In this document: piece by piece, positions 1 to 7,686 of the stretch
Layout of the letters: the number at the start of each line of letters is the position of its first letter
Numbering within the stretch: the first letter of the stretch is position 1
DNA from: Stutzerimonas stutzeri
Lineage (GTDB): Bacteria; Pseudomonadota; Gammaproteobacteria; Pseudomonadales; Pseudomonadaceae
NCBI RefSeq assembly: GCF_038561965.1
Contig: NZ_CP139348.1
Location: 1,302,001 to 1,366,000 of the forward strand
Length of the DNA: 64,000 bases
Direction: 5' to 3'
Position numbers and translations under genes: made by a program
The notes under the pieces: generated by a model
What the model saw: the letters and a program-made list of their open reading frames with translations, nothing else
Databases searched by the model: none
What the model was told of the DNA's origin: nothing

Positions 1-1032
1 CGATCGATCAGCTACCAGCGCACCGATGAAGGCGGCGCGATCAGCCTGCGTTTGCCTGGCGTGACGCTTGTTGGCGATGCACGACACGGTCGCGTCGAGA
101 ACAACGGGCTGAATCTGTCTTGGCGGGTAGAGCAGCAGGGCGATCAGGTGCAGGTGTTGCTGATTGGCATGACGGACCGGCTCGACATCCGTGATCGCAT
201 CGAGCCCGCTGGCGGCCATGCGCAGCTCTGGTTAGAAGTGCGCATGGGTGGGGCTTCAGAAACCGAGCCCGAGCTGATCGAGCTGCCCGTTGCCGAGCCG
301 GCGCTGGATGAGTCGAGCCTGCCTGATTGGGTGACCCGCACAGCGTCAGCGGACCAGGCCGCTTCGGTGATCGCTCCGGATGCTCGACCAGTCGCCAAGG
401 CAGCGCCTGCGCAGTTAGCCACGCCGCAGGTATCACCGAAGCCGACCGTGCAGATTGGCAGCCATCGGCCAGATGCATTGGCGCAGGCGCGAGATGCCCT
501 GCAGCAGCAGAACTACCCACGAGCAATCGAATTGCTGCAAGCGCTGCATGCCGCACAGCCGGAAAACCCCGAGCCGACGCGCTGGTTGGCACGCACCTAC
601 CTTGCCGCTGGGCAAATCGAGCCGCTGCTCGCTTGGCTGCCCGCTCAGCTTCAACGACGCCCCTTCGACGCCGAGCTGCGCACGCTGCTTGCGCGTGGCC
701 AGTTGCAGAGCGGCGACAAGCTTGCTGCGCTGGCGACCTTGAAACAGAACGCGCCCTCGCTTGCCGATGACCCCAGCTATTTCGCCCTGTTGGCTGCATT
801 GCAGCAGCAGGTTGGTGACTGGCCGGGCAGCGTTGCGGTTTACCGCCAACTGGTCGCTGGACAGCCTCAGCAGGCGTCCTGGCAGCTGGGCCTGGCCATC
901 GCGCTGGAGCAGATCGACCAGCCCGCCCAAGCTGCCCGCCATTACCGCCTGGCCGCTCAGGGGCGGGGGCTCGATGACAACTCGCGGCGCTTCGCCGCCG
1001 AACGTGCCGGCGCGCTTGGAGCGATTCGATGA
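1..1032 (+). CDS. mshN: MSHA pilus biogenesis protein MshN (TPR protein), 5' end cut by window edge
   Basis: The frame is open from base 1, so the gene starts upstream and about 343 residues are visible. The C-terminal two thirds is alpha-helical with TPR-like spacing of Ala, Leu and Gly (for example ALQQQNYPRAIELLQALHAA and DWPGSVAVYRQLVAG), after a Pro/Ala-rich linker. The visible N-terminal part looks like a small beta domain. It lies directly upstream of mshE and mshG, the position of mshN in the Vibrio and Shewanella msh loci. The product is expected to be an inner-membrane or periplasmic assembly factor of the MSHA pilus. Its stop overlaps the mshE start by 4 nt (ATGA at 1029-1032), indicating translational coupling. 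The MshN name rests mainly on position and TPR content, since the N-terminal anchor is outside the window. Confidence 0.75.
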   Translation, partial: RSISYQRTDEGGAISLRLPGVTLVGDARHGRVENNGLNLSWRVEQQGDQVQVLLIGMTDRLDIRDRIEPAGGHAQLWLEVRMGGASETEPELIELPVAEPALDESSLPDWVTRTASADQAASVIAPDARPVAKAAPAQLATPQVSPKPTVQIGSHRPDALAQARDALQQQNYPRAIELLQALHAAQPENPEPTRWLARTYLAAGQIEPLLAWLPAQLQRRPFDAELRTLLARGQLQSGDKLAALATLKQNAPSLADDPSYFALLAALQQQVGDWPGSVAVYRQLVAGQPQQASWQLGLAIALEQIDQPAQAARHYRLAAQGRGLDDNSRRFAAERAGALGAIR

Positions 1033-2756
1033 CAGTTCAAGATATGCGCCAACGCAAGATTCGCCTCGGCGATCTGCTGGTCCAGGCCGGACTAATCAGC
1101 GACGCCCAGCTGCAACAGGCGCTGCAGGATCAGAAACGTACCGGCTCCAAGCTCGGCCGCACGGTGCTGGACCTTGGCTTTATCGACGAGGGCCGCCTGC
1201 TGCATGCGTTGTCCGAGCAGCTGCAGATTCCTTTCGTCGAACTGAAACACTACAAGTTTGACAATCAGCTGACCCAGAGCCTGCCCGAGGCAGTGGCTCG
1301 ACGCTTCCGCGTGATCGTGCTGTCCCGCCAGGCTGATGGCCTGCTGGTGGGTATGACCGATCCGCTGGATATTTTTGCCCAGGATGAGATCGAGCGCCTG
1401 CTCGGCAAGCGCGTCCACCCAGCCGTGGTGCGTGAAAGCGAACTGCTAGGCGCTCTGGATCAGCTCTACCGGCGCACCAGCGAAATCGCCTCGTTGGCCG
1501 GCGAGCTGGAAGGTGAACTGCAGGAAAGCGACTTTGACCTCTCGCGTCTGGGTGCCGAAAGCAACAGCGATGCACCGGTGGTGCGCTTGCTGCAGACCTT
1601 GTTCGAAGACGCCGTGCAAATGAAGGCTTCGGACATCCATATCGAGCCGGACGAAGGCGTGGTCCGCATCCGCCAGCGGATCGACGGCGTGCTCAACGAG
1701 CAGGTAATGAAGGAGCACCGTGTTGCTTCGGCGCTGGTCATGCGTCTGAAGATCATGTCCGGCCTGGATATTTCGGAAAAGCGCCTGCCGCAAGACGGCC
1801 GCTTCAATATCCGAGTGAAGAACCGCAACCTAGACGTCCGTGTATCGACGATGCCGGTGCAGTTCGGCGAGTCGGTTGTCATGCGTCTGCTCGACCAGAG
1901 CGGCGCCATGTTCAAGCTCGAGGGCACCGGTATGCCGCCGGCCATGCTCGAGCGCTTCCGGCGCCTGCTGCAGCGTCCGCACGGCATGGTGCTAGTCACT
2001 GGCCCAACCGGCTCGGGCAAGACCACCACGCTCTATGCCGGGCTTTCCGAGCTGAACAGCCCGGAAAAGAAGATCATCACCGTCGAAGACCCGGTCGAGT
2101 ACCGCCTGCCGCGTGTTAATCAGGTGCAGGTCAATGCGAAGATCGAGCTGACCTTCGCCCGGGTGTTGCGCGCCGCACTGCGTCAGGACCCGGACATCGT
2201 CCTGGTCGGCGAGATCCGCGATCAGGAAACCGCCGAGATCGGCCTGCGCGCTGCGCTGACCGGCCATCTCGTGCTCTCGACTCTGCACACTAACGATGCG
2301 CTGACCTCGGCCATGCGCCTGATCGACATGGGGGTTGAGCCGTTCCTGGTGGCCACAGCGCTCAACGCCGTGCTGGCGCAGCGGCTGATACGCAGGGTGT
2401 GCGAAAACTGCATGGAGGAAGAACAGCCCGATGCGCGCCAGCTCGCCTGGCTGGAGTCGCTCCATGGTGCGCCGCTGCGTGAGCATCGCTTCAAACGCGG
2501 TAGTGGTTGTCACCAGTGCCACAACAGCGGCTACGCAGGCCGCGTCGGTGTGTACGAATTGCTGGAACTGGACGAGCCGATGATCGCCGCGTTGCGTCGC
2601 GGCGATCCACAGGGTTTCGCCGAAGCCGCGCGCCACCAGGCGCACTATCGGCCGCTCGCGGCTTGCGCGCTGGATTACGCAATCGCCGGTATCACCAGCG
2701 TCGAAGAAGTGCTGAAAGTCTGCGCCACTCTGGCGGATGACGAGGTACTCGCGTGA
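1029..2756 (+). CDS. mshE: MSHA pilus extension ATPase MshE (GspE/PilB family)
   Basis: This cytoplasmic hexameric ATPase powers pilus assembly. Residues about 12-62 carry two tandem copies of the MshEN c-di-GMP-binding motif (RLGDLLVQAGLI and KLGRTVLDLGFI), so pilus extension is probably c-di-GMP controlled. The Walker A motif GPTGSGKTTT begins near residue 325. The Asp box and Walker B region (RAALRQDPDIVLVGEIRD) and the His box (STLHTND) follow. A tetracysteine metal site (CENC, then CHQC) lies near residues 458-498. The length of 575 aa is normal for MshE/PilB. The ATG at 1029 overlaps the mshN stop, and the stop at 2756 overlaps a GTG-initiated micro-ORF. Confidence 0.93.
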   Translation: MTVQDMRQRKIRLGDLLVQAGLISDAQLQQALQDQKRTGSKLGRTVLDLGFIDEGRLLHALSEQLQIPFVELKHYKFDNQLTQSLPEAVARRFRVIVLSRQADGLLVGMTDPLDIFAQDEIERLLGKRVHPAVVRESELLGALDQLYRRTSEIASLAGELEGELQESDFDLSRLGAESNSDAPVVRLLQTLFEDAVQMKASDIHIEPDEGVVRIRQRIDGVLNEQVMKEHRVASALVMRLKIMSGLDISEKRLPQDGRFNIRVKNRNLDVRVSTMPVQFGESVVMRLLDQSGAMFKLEGTGMPPAMLERFRRLLQRPHGMVLVTGPTGSGKTTTLYAGLSELNSPEKKIITVEDPVEYRLPRVNQVQVNAKIELTFARVLRAALRQDPDIVLVGEIRDQETAEIGLRAALTGHLVLSTLHTNDALTSAMRLIDMGVEPFLVATALNAVLAQRLIRRVCENCMEEEQPDARQLAWLESLHGAPLREHRFKRGSGCHQCHNSGYAGRVGVYELLELDEPMIAALRRGDPQGFAEAARHQAHYRPLAACALDYAIAGITSVEEVLKVCATLADDEVLA

Positions 2757-2848
2757 CAGCCCGTTATCTGCTGCCTTCGGTCGCCGTGCTGAGCGCCAGC
2801 ATCATTGCTAGCGAGCGGCTGCTCGGTGAGGACCGCGCCGATGCCTAG
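2753..2848 (+). CDS. Possible 31-aa overlapping micro-ORF between mshE and mshG
   Basis: A GTG at 2753 overlaps the mshE stop (GTGA). The frame runs 31 codons to a TAG at 2846-2848, overlapping the mshG start (ATG 2841) by 8 nt. The predicted peptide begins MTARYLLPSVAVLSASIIAS, a short hydrophobic stretch followed by a charged tail. The position corresponds to mshF in other msh operons, but 31 residues is far too short for MshF, so it may be a remnant or a coupling leader. No homology can be claimed. The evidence is only the tight overlaps at both ends and a plausible membrane-peptide composition. Confidence 0.3.
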   Translation: MTARYLLPSVAVLSASIIASERLLGEDRADA

Positions 2849-4079
2849 CTTCCGCTATACCGGCCGCGACCTGCATGGAGCGCGAGTTTCCGGCGCACTC
2901 GATGGTGCCAGCGCAGATGCCGTGGCCAGCGAACTGGTAGCCCGGCAGATCACACCGCTGACTATCGACGCACAGCGCGCCCAGGCCGCGAGCGTCGACG
3001 TATTAGCCCTGCTGCGTAACAAGCTGCAGCGCAAGCGCGTCGACCTCGATGAGCTGATCATCTTCAGCCGGCAGATGTACAGCCTGAACAAGGCCGGGGT
3101 GCCGATCATTCGCGCCATCGGCGGTCTGGCGGAATCCAGTCGCAACCTGTATTTCCGCGGGATTCTGCAAGACGTGCGCGCCAGCCTCGAAAGTGGGCAG
3201 TCCATGGCCGTTGCGCTCAATGCCCATCCCAAGGTGTTCAACAACCTGTTCGTCAGCATGGTCAGTGTCGGCGAGAACACCGGCCAGCTAGATCAGGCCT
3301 TCAAACAGTTGTCGGCCTATCTCGAACTGGAGCGCGAGACACGCAAGCGCATCAAGCAGGCGACGCGCTACCCGATTTTCGTACTGGTCGCCATGGGCGT
3401 TGCACTGGGGGTGATCAACCTGCTGGTGATCCCGGCCTTCGCCAAGGTCTTCGCCCAGTTCCACGCGCAGCTGCCCTGGGCGACACGCTTGCTGATCGGT
3501 ACTTCCAACTTCATGCGGGACTATTGGTGGCTGTTGCTGCTGGGCATCGTTGGCGGACTTTACGCCTTCTTCAAATGGATCGAGACCGATGCCGGGCGAC
3601 TGCGCTGGGATCGCATCAAGCTGCGCCTGCCGATTGTCGGCGGTATCTTCGAACGGATAGCCCTGGCTCGTTTCACCCGCACCTTCGCGATGATGTATCG
3701 CGCCGGCGTGCCGCTGCTACAGACCCTTTCGATCAACAGCGCCAGCGTCGGCAATCAGCATATCGGCCAGGCCATTCTCGGCATCCGCGAAAGTGTCGAG
3801 CGCGGCGAAGCGCTGACCCGCTCTGCCCATAGCTCCGGCCTGTTCACCCCATTGGTATTGCAGATGATGGCCGTCGGCGAAGAGACCGGAGCGCTGGACG
3901 ACCTGTTTATCGAGGTCGCTGACTTCTACGAGCAGGAGGTCGACTACGACCTCAAGCAGCTGGCCGATGCCATCGAACCGATTCTCATCGTCTGCATGGG
4001 CGTGATGGTGCTGATTCTTGCGCTCGGCGTGTTTCTGCCGATGTGGGAGCTGGGCAGCGCAGCGCAGGGCAGGGGCTGA
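2841..4079 (+). CDS. mshG: MSHA pilus inner-membrane platform protein MshG (GspF/PilC family)
   Basis: This polytopic inner-membrane platform works with the MshE ATPase to insert pilins. The 412-aa product has the duplicated T2SSF domain: FSRQMYSLNKAGVPIIRAI in the first half and FTRTFAMMYRAGVPLLQTL in the second. Each is followed by a VGENTGQLD or VGEETGALD signature and hydrophobic helices, with a C-terminal membrane segment (ILIVCMGVMVLILALGVFLPMW). The start is taken at ATG 2841 (MPSFRYTGRDLHGARV, a typical family N-terminus), with a GGTGAGG-like RBS upstream. An in-frame TTG at 2805 would add 12 atypical residues. Confidence 0.92.
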   Translation: MPSFRYTGRDLHGARVSGALDGASADAVASELVARQITPLTIDAQRAQAASVDVLALLRNKLQRKRVDLDELIIFSRQMYSLNKAGVPIIRAIGGLAESSRNLYFRGILQDVRASLESGQSMAVALNAHPKVFNNLFVSMVSVGENTGQLDQAFKQLSAYLELERETRKRIKQATRYPIFVLVAMGVALGVINLLVIPAFAKVFAQFHAQLPWATRLLIGTSNFMRDYWWLLLLGIVGGLYAFFKWIETDAGRLRWDRIKLRLPIVGGIFERIALARFTRTFAMMYRAGVPLLQTLSINSASVGNQHIGQAILGIRESVERGEALTRSAHSSGLFTPLVLQMMAVGEETGALDDLFIEVADFYEQEVDYDLKQLADAIEPILIVCMGVMVLILALGVFLPMWELGSAAQGRG

Positions 4080-4157
4080 CGACGGGATTACAGCCGCTGG
4101 TCGGGCCAAACGGCGCGCCAGCACGGCAATTGCTTAGGGACCGATCTCGGAGAACAT

Positions 4158-4709
4158 ATGACGGAAAAACGGCGACAGATGGACGCGAGACAACAAGCGG
4201 GTTTCACCATGATCGAGTTGGTCGTGGTGATCGCAATCCTCGGCATTCTTGCCGCGGTAGCGCTGCCACATTTCATCGACTCGGCCAAGGACGCCCACCG
4301 CGCCAGCGTACGTAATGCCGGCGGAGCGTTCGTATCGGCCGTGTCTCTAGTGCGCGGCCAGTACGAACTCAACCGCAACGGCGGCAGCAACAGCTGCCTG
4401 GCGGGCAACTGCCAGATCAATGTGCAGGGCTACGGCAATGGCGCGATAGACGTCAACGCCAACGGCTGGCCCGTCGGCACCGAGCGCAGCGGCACGCCGC
4501 TGGGTAATGCCAGCATGACTGCGGGCGAGTGTCGCAACCTCTGGAACAACCTGCTACAGGCCTCATCGCAAAGCCTTGTCGGCACTAACCCGGCATTCAC
4601 CGCTACGGCTAACGGCACCCGCTGCCTTTACACCTACAACCTCGATGGCGGTGACGACGTCATCGAATACAACGCCAATACCGGCGAAGTCTTCGTCAAC
4701 TTCAACTGA
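4158..4709 (+). CDS. mshB: MSHA-type type IV prepilin (MshB position)
   Basis: The product is a 183-aa prepilin. The leader MTEKRRQMDARQQAG is followed by the class III cleavage site G/F and the N-methylated helix FTMIELVVVIAILGILAAVALP, which has Glu at +5. The mature part has four cysteines (NSCLAGNC, GECRN, TRCLY), suggesting disulfide-stabilised loops. ATG 4158 has a GGAGA Shine-Dalgarno 5 nt upstream. It lies 78 nt after mshG and 22 nt before the shorter mshA pilin, matching the mshB-mshA order of other msh loci. It is probably a minor or second pilin. The B designation is positional. Confidence 0.82.
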   Translation: MTEKRRQMDARQQAGFTMIELVVVIAILGILAAVALPHFIDSAKDAHRASVRNAGGAFVSAVSLVRGQYELNRNGGSNSCLAGNCQINVQGYGNGAIDVNANGWPVGTERSGTPLGNASMTAGECRNLWNNLLQASSQSLVGTNPAFTATANGTRCLYTYNLDGGDDVIEYNANTGEVFVNFN

Positions 4710-4731
4710 GTATTACCAAGGAGCAACAACC

Positions 4732-5169
4732 ATGAAGAAGCAACAGAGCGGTTTCACCATGATCGAGTTGATTATGGTGATTGTTATTTTGGGGATTTTG
4801 GCGGCGTTTGCTTTGCCGAGATTTGCTGATTTTGGAAAGGATGCGAAAGTGGCATCTATTAATGGAGCAGCCGGGGCGATGAAGTCTGCTTCAGCGATTG
4901 CCCATGCCGCTTACATAGCGACGGGCACCAAGCCAGAATCAGTGAAGCTGGAAGGAGTTGATGTTCAACTTTCAAACGGTTATCCGAGTGCAACTGGCAT
5001 CCTGACCGCAGCGCAGATAACTTCTAATGACTACGATGTTTCTACTGCAGGTACCGTAGCTGTGAAGAGCACTACTGATTGCAAAGTAGTTTATGCCGAA
5101 GCTACCAGCACAGGTACTCCTGCGGTGATAACACCGCCATCTTTCACTGTGACAACCAGCGGCTGCTAA
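4732..5169 (+). CDS. mshA: MSHA major pilin MshA
   Basis: The 145-aa prepilin has a 7-residue leader (MKKQQSG) cut before the helix FTMIELIMVIVILGILAAFALP (Glu+5), then a motif typical of MshA (RFADFGKDAKVASINGAAGA). Two cysteines (TDCKVV and a C-terminal SGC) can form the D-loop disulfide. ATG 4732 has a strong AAGGAG RBS; the frame is open further upstream but that region overlaps mshB. Base composition is odd. By hand count about 48% of 4741-5100 is G+C, against 60% or more in neighbouring genes, with many TTT, ATT and AAA codons. This points to recent exchange or diversifying replacement of the pilin gene. Confidence 0.9.
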   Translation: MKKQQSGFTMIELIMVIVILGILAAFALPRFADFGKDAKVASINGAAGAMKSASAIAHAAYIATGTKPESVKLEGVDVQLSNGYPSATGILTAAQITSNDYDVSTAGTVAVKSTTDCKVVYAEATSTGTPAVITPPSFTVTTSGC

Positions 5170-5255
5170 GCCGGTCAGGCCGGCGCAGTTTGTCGATGCC
5201 GAATTCGTTCCTGCTGGATCGAAGTCGCCCTGCAGCCTGCGCTAGTAATGGGCCA

Positions 5256-5729
5256 ATGCCAATGCGCATCCCCCAAGGCGGTTTCACAGTCGTCGAGCTC
5301 ATCCTCGTCCTGATGATCGTAGGTGTGCTTGCCGCTGTGGTGGGCCCCCGGTTTTTTGATCGCCAAGTGTTCGATGAGCGCCTGTACTTCGAGCAGAGCC
5401 TGACCGCCGTGCGTTACGCGCAGAAGCTCGCGCTGTCGAGCGGTTGTTCGATCCGCGCGCGGGTCGACAACGGTGGTTACTCGTTAAGCTACGCTAGCGC
5501 CTGCGGCGCCGTCCCCGCAGGCGCTTTGGTAAGCAACCCTTCCGGTGTCAGCTACGCCGCCGGACTTCCTTCCGGGGTGAGCGTGCAGCAGGCGCTGGAC
5601 GTCACCTTCAATTCCCGCGGCTGTGTGGCCGCCGGCAGTGCCTGCGGCAGCGGCAGCCAGATCGGTCGGGTCGGCGGTTTCAGCCTGGCGATACATGCCG
5701 ACACTGGTTTCGTTGAGGCCCACCCCTGA
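5256..5729 (+). CDS. mshC: MSHA minor prepilin MshC
   Basis: The product is a 157-aa minor pilin. A leader ending IPQGG precedes FTVVELILVLMIVGVLAAVVGPRFFD (cleavage G/F, Glu+5). The C-terminal domain is GspH/FimT-like in style (YFEQSLTAVRYAQKLALSSGCSI). Start choice is uncertain: ATG 5256 or ATG 5262 gives a normal short leader, whereas ATG 5196 would give a 29-residue leader and none of the three has a strong RBS. The stop overlaps the next start (ATGA at 5729). Minor pilins of this type prime assembly or sit at the pilus tip. Confidence 0.83.
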   Translation: MPMRIPQGGFTVVELILVLMIVGVLAAVVGPRFFDRQVFDERLYFEQSLTAVRYAQKLALSSGCSIRARVDNGGYSLSYASACGAVPAGALVSNPSGVSYAAGLPSGVSVQQALDVTFNSRGCVAAGSACGSGSQIGRVGGFSLAIHADTGFVEAHP

Positions 5730-6283
5730 TGCCTCGATTTTTTCCGGATCCAAACGGAGCGCGCAGAATCTCCGCTGACGCTAAAGCCCATTCGCTAGCG
5801 CGCCCAGCCAAGCATCGGCAGGGTGGCATGACCTTAGTCGAGCTGGTCATCAGTATCGTCATCATCGGTATTGCGGTGGCCGCGCTTTATTCGGCCATGG
5901 CATCCATTACTGGGCGTTCGGCTGATCCAATGCTGCGCCAGCAGGCGCTGTCCATTGCTGAAGCCTATCTGGAAGAGATCAGCCTGCAGTCTTTTCCCAC
6001 CAGCACGAACTGTGCGGCTTCGGCCAACGGCTCCGGCCGCGCCGGCTTTGACGATGTCTGCGATTACAACGGGCTGACCTATCCCGGAGCACAGCCGTTA
6101 GCGCCACGTAGTGCTTTTTCCATCTCGCCTATTGCGGGTCTCGAGGGTTATCGCGTGCAGGTACAAGTGGCACCGGTGACGCTCAACAGCCTGAGCGCAG
6201 CGAACGCCCTGCGCATTCTGGTGACCGTTACGGACCCAGCGGGTCAGGATCTCAGCCTCGCCGGCTATCGAGCGCGTTACTGA
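5729..6283 (+). CDS. mshD: MSHA minor prepilin MshD
   Basis: The 184-aa product has a prepilin site HRQGG followed by MTLVELVISIVIIGIAVAALYSAM. The first mature residue is Met rather than Phe, and Glu+5 is present. The leader from ATG 5729 is unusually long (33 residues). No better in-frame ATG exists after it, and the start overlaps the mshC stop by one base. Cysteines occur at SCTNCA-like and DDVCDY positions of the globular domain. Family, order and coupling with mshC and mshO fit MshD (PilV/GspI-like). It overlaps the mshO start at 6283. Confidence 0.83.
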   Translation: MPRFFPDPNGARRISADAKAHSLARPAKHRQGGMTLVELVISIVIIGIAVAALYSAMASITGRSADPMLRQQALSIAEAYLEEISLQSFPTSTNCAASANGSGRAGFDDVCDYNGLTYPGAQPLAPRSAFSISPIAGLEGYRVQVQVAPVTLNSLSAANALRILVTVTDPAGQDLSLAGYRARY

Positions 6284-7188
6284 TGGGCAGAGTCGCGGAT
6301 TCCAAAGGCAGCGCGCGTACCGACGCGCGTGGCTTTACTCTGGTTGAGCTGATTATGGTGATTGCCCTGGCGGGCGTGGTCGCAGTAATGCTTGCGACCG
6401 TGTTGAACAATCCGATGCAGAGCTTCGTCGATCAGAGCCGTCGTGCCGAGCTGGTCGATCTAGCCGCGACCGCACTCAACCGCATGGCGCGCGATGTACG
6501 GTTAGGCGTGCCGAATACCCTGCGCGCCCGCGACTCCCAGACGCTGGAGCTGCTGCTAATCGATCAGGCTGGGCGCTATCGGGCGAACCAGCATGGCGGT
6601 GCCGGCGTGCGTTTCGACCCGCCTCGTTGCCCGCCCAGCAGCGCCTGCAGCATCGAGGTGCTCAGCCCTGGCGTCGACTCGGTACAGGTGGCTGCGGCGC
6701 GCTGGATGGTGATCTACAACATCGGTACCAGCTCGCAGGGTGACAGCGTCTGGCCGCCATTCAACCAGAACGCCAGCACCTCTGCGGCAGTCATTACGCC
6801 AAGCGGTGTGAGCTTTAGCCATGCGTTGGGTGCGCTTACGTTGGGCGGCACGACGGCAAACAACTTTCGGTTCAAGTTTGCTTCGCCGCAGCATCGTTTC
6901 TACCTAGTGCGCGATGTGGTGGGCTATCGCTGCGACGGTCCCGGTACGGATGCCGCCGGCAACGGCACCGGCGTGATTCGACGCGCGACCTTTGGCAGCC
7001 TCGCCGCGACTTACGGTTATAGCGCAGCCAACAGCGCAGTGCTGGTCGATTCAGTGGCCGCCTGCCAATTCAGCTATGCCCCCGGCACCAGCACACGTGG
7101 CGGTCTGGTAAGCATTCGCCTGACGTTGAAGAAAAACAATGAAGAGATCGTCTTGCTGCAACAGGTGCATGTCGACAATGCGCCTTGA
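6283..7188 (+). CDS. mshO: MSHA minor prepilin MshO
   Basis: The 301-aa product is the largest minor pilin of the cluster. A leader ending TDARG is cut before FTLVELIMVIALAGVVAVMLATVL (Glu+5). A long globular region follows with a helical NRMARDVRLGVPN segment, typical of PilW/GspJ-like proteins, and several cysteines (PPRCPPSSACSIEV). Its start overlaps the mshD stop by one base, and its 3' end overlaps the likely mshP start (7178). It is probably part of the tip complex with MshP and MshQ. Confidence 0.85.
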   Translation: MGRVADSKGSARTDARGFTLVELIMVIALAGVVAVMLATVLNNPMQSFVDQSRRAELVDLAATALNRMARDVRLGVPNTLRARDSQTLELLLIDQAGRYRANQHGGAGVRFDPPRCPPSSACSIEVLSPGVDSVQVAAARWMVIYNIGTSSQGDSVWPPFNQNASTSAAVITPSGVSFSHALGALTLGGTTANNFRFKFASPQHRFYLVRDVVGYRCDGPGTDAAGNGTGVIRRATFGSLAATYGYSAANSAVLVDSVAACQFSYAPGTSTRGGLVSIRLTLKKNNEEIVLLQQVHVDNAP

Positions 7189-7573
7189 TGCCCGTCAGCG
7201 CGGCTTTGGTCTGGTGGCCGCGCTGTTCATCATTATCGTCATTGCCTCGGTGATTGCGGCGATGACTCACCTGGCGCTTAACCAGAGCGCCACCAACAGC
7301 ATGAGCCTGCAGCAGGCGCGCGCCTATCAGATGGCCCAGGCTGGACTGGAGTGGGGAATCGCCCGCGCAGTGGCGAACCAATCTTGCGCGGCGACCTTCA
7401 CGCTCGAAGGCTTTTCGATCGCCGTCGCGTGTACATCGAGCTCGGCCGGAGCGGTGGCCGAAGAGAACAAGACCGTCAGCTTCCGCCAGATCACCGCGAC
7501 CGCGCAGTACGCGGCAGCGGGAAGCCCGGACTACGCTTATCGCCAGTTGACTGCAGTCGTGGAGTTGCCATGA
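7178..7573 (+). CDS. mshP: MSHA biogenesis protein MshP (PilX-like minor pilin)
   Basis: The product is about 131 aa. A short leader MRLDARQRG precedes FGLVAALFIIIVIASVIAAM. Position +5 is Ala, not Glu, as is usual in MshP/PilX proteins. A helical motif follows (RAYQMAQAGLEWGIARAV) that is characteristic of PilX-type N-termini. ATG 7178 is preferred because an AGGTG lies 10 nt upstream; ATG 7169 is an in-frame alternative. It overlaps the end of mshO by 11 nt and its stop overlaps a micro-ORF start at 7570. Confidence 0.82.
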   Translation: MRLDARQRGFGLVAALFIIIVIASVIAAMTHLALNQSATNSMSLQQARAYQMAQAGLEWGIARAVANQSCAATFTLEGFSIAVACTSSSAGAVAEENKTVSFRQITATAQYAAAGSPDYAYRQLTAVVELP

Positions 7574-7686
7574 GTCGTGCTTGCCAGACGCGCGAGGACT
7601 CCTCGCCATCCATGCCCGTTGCGCCAGGTGGGACCGTGAGCGATACGCCCCTGTGCGGGCAGGGCCGGAAGGCGGCTCTGTCATGA
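7570..7686 (+). CDS. Possible 38-aa overlapping micro-ORF between mshP and mshQ
   Basis: An ATG at 7570 overlaps the mshP stop (ATGA). The frame runs 38 codons and ends with a TGA at 7684-7686 that overlaps the mshQ start (ATG 7683). The peptide (MSRACQTREDSSPSMPVAPG at its start) is hydrophilic with two cysteines and no recognisable domain. The geometry suits a relay that keeps ribosomes moving from mshP to mshQ. It could equally be chance in a GC-rich spacer. Confidence 0.3.
   Translation: MSRACQTREDSSPSMPVAPGGTVSDTPLCGQGRKAALS

Noticed and set aside
5170..5184. Hairpin after mshA that might lower expression of downstream minor pilins
   Set aside because: The stem is only 5 bp with a 5-nt loop and no T-run, too weak to claim a terminator.
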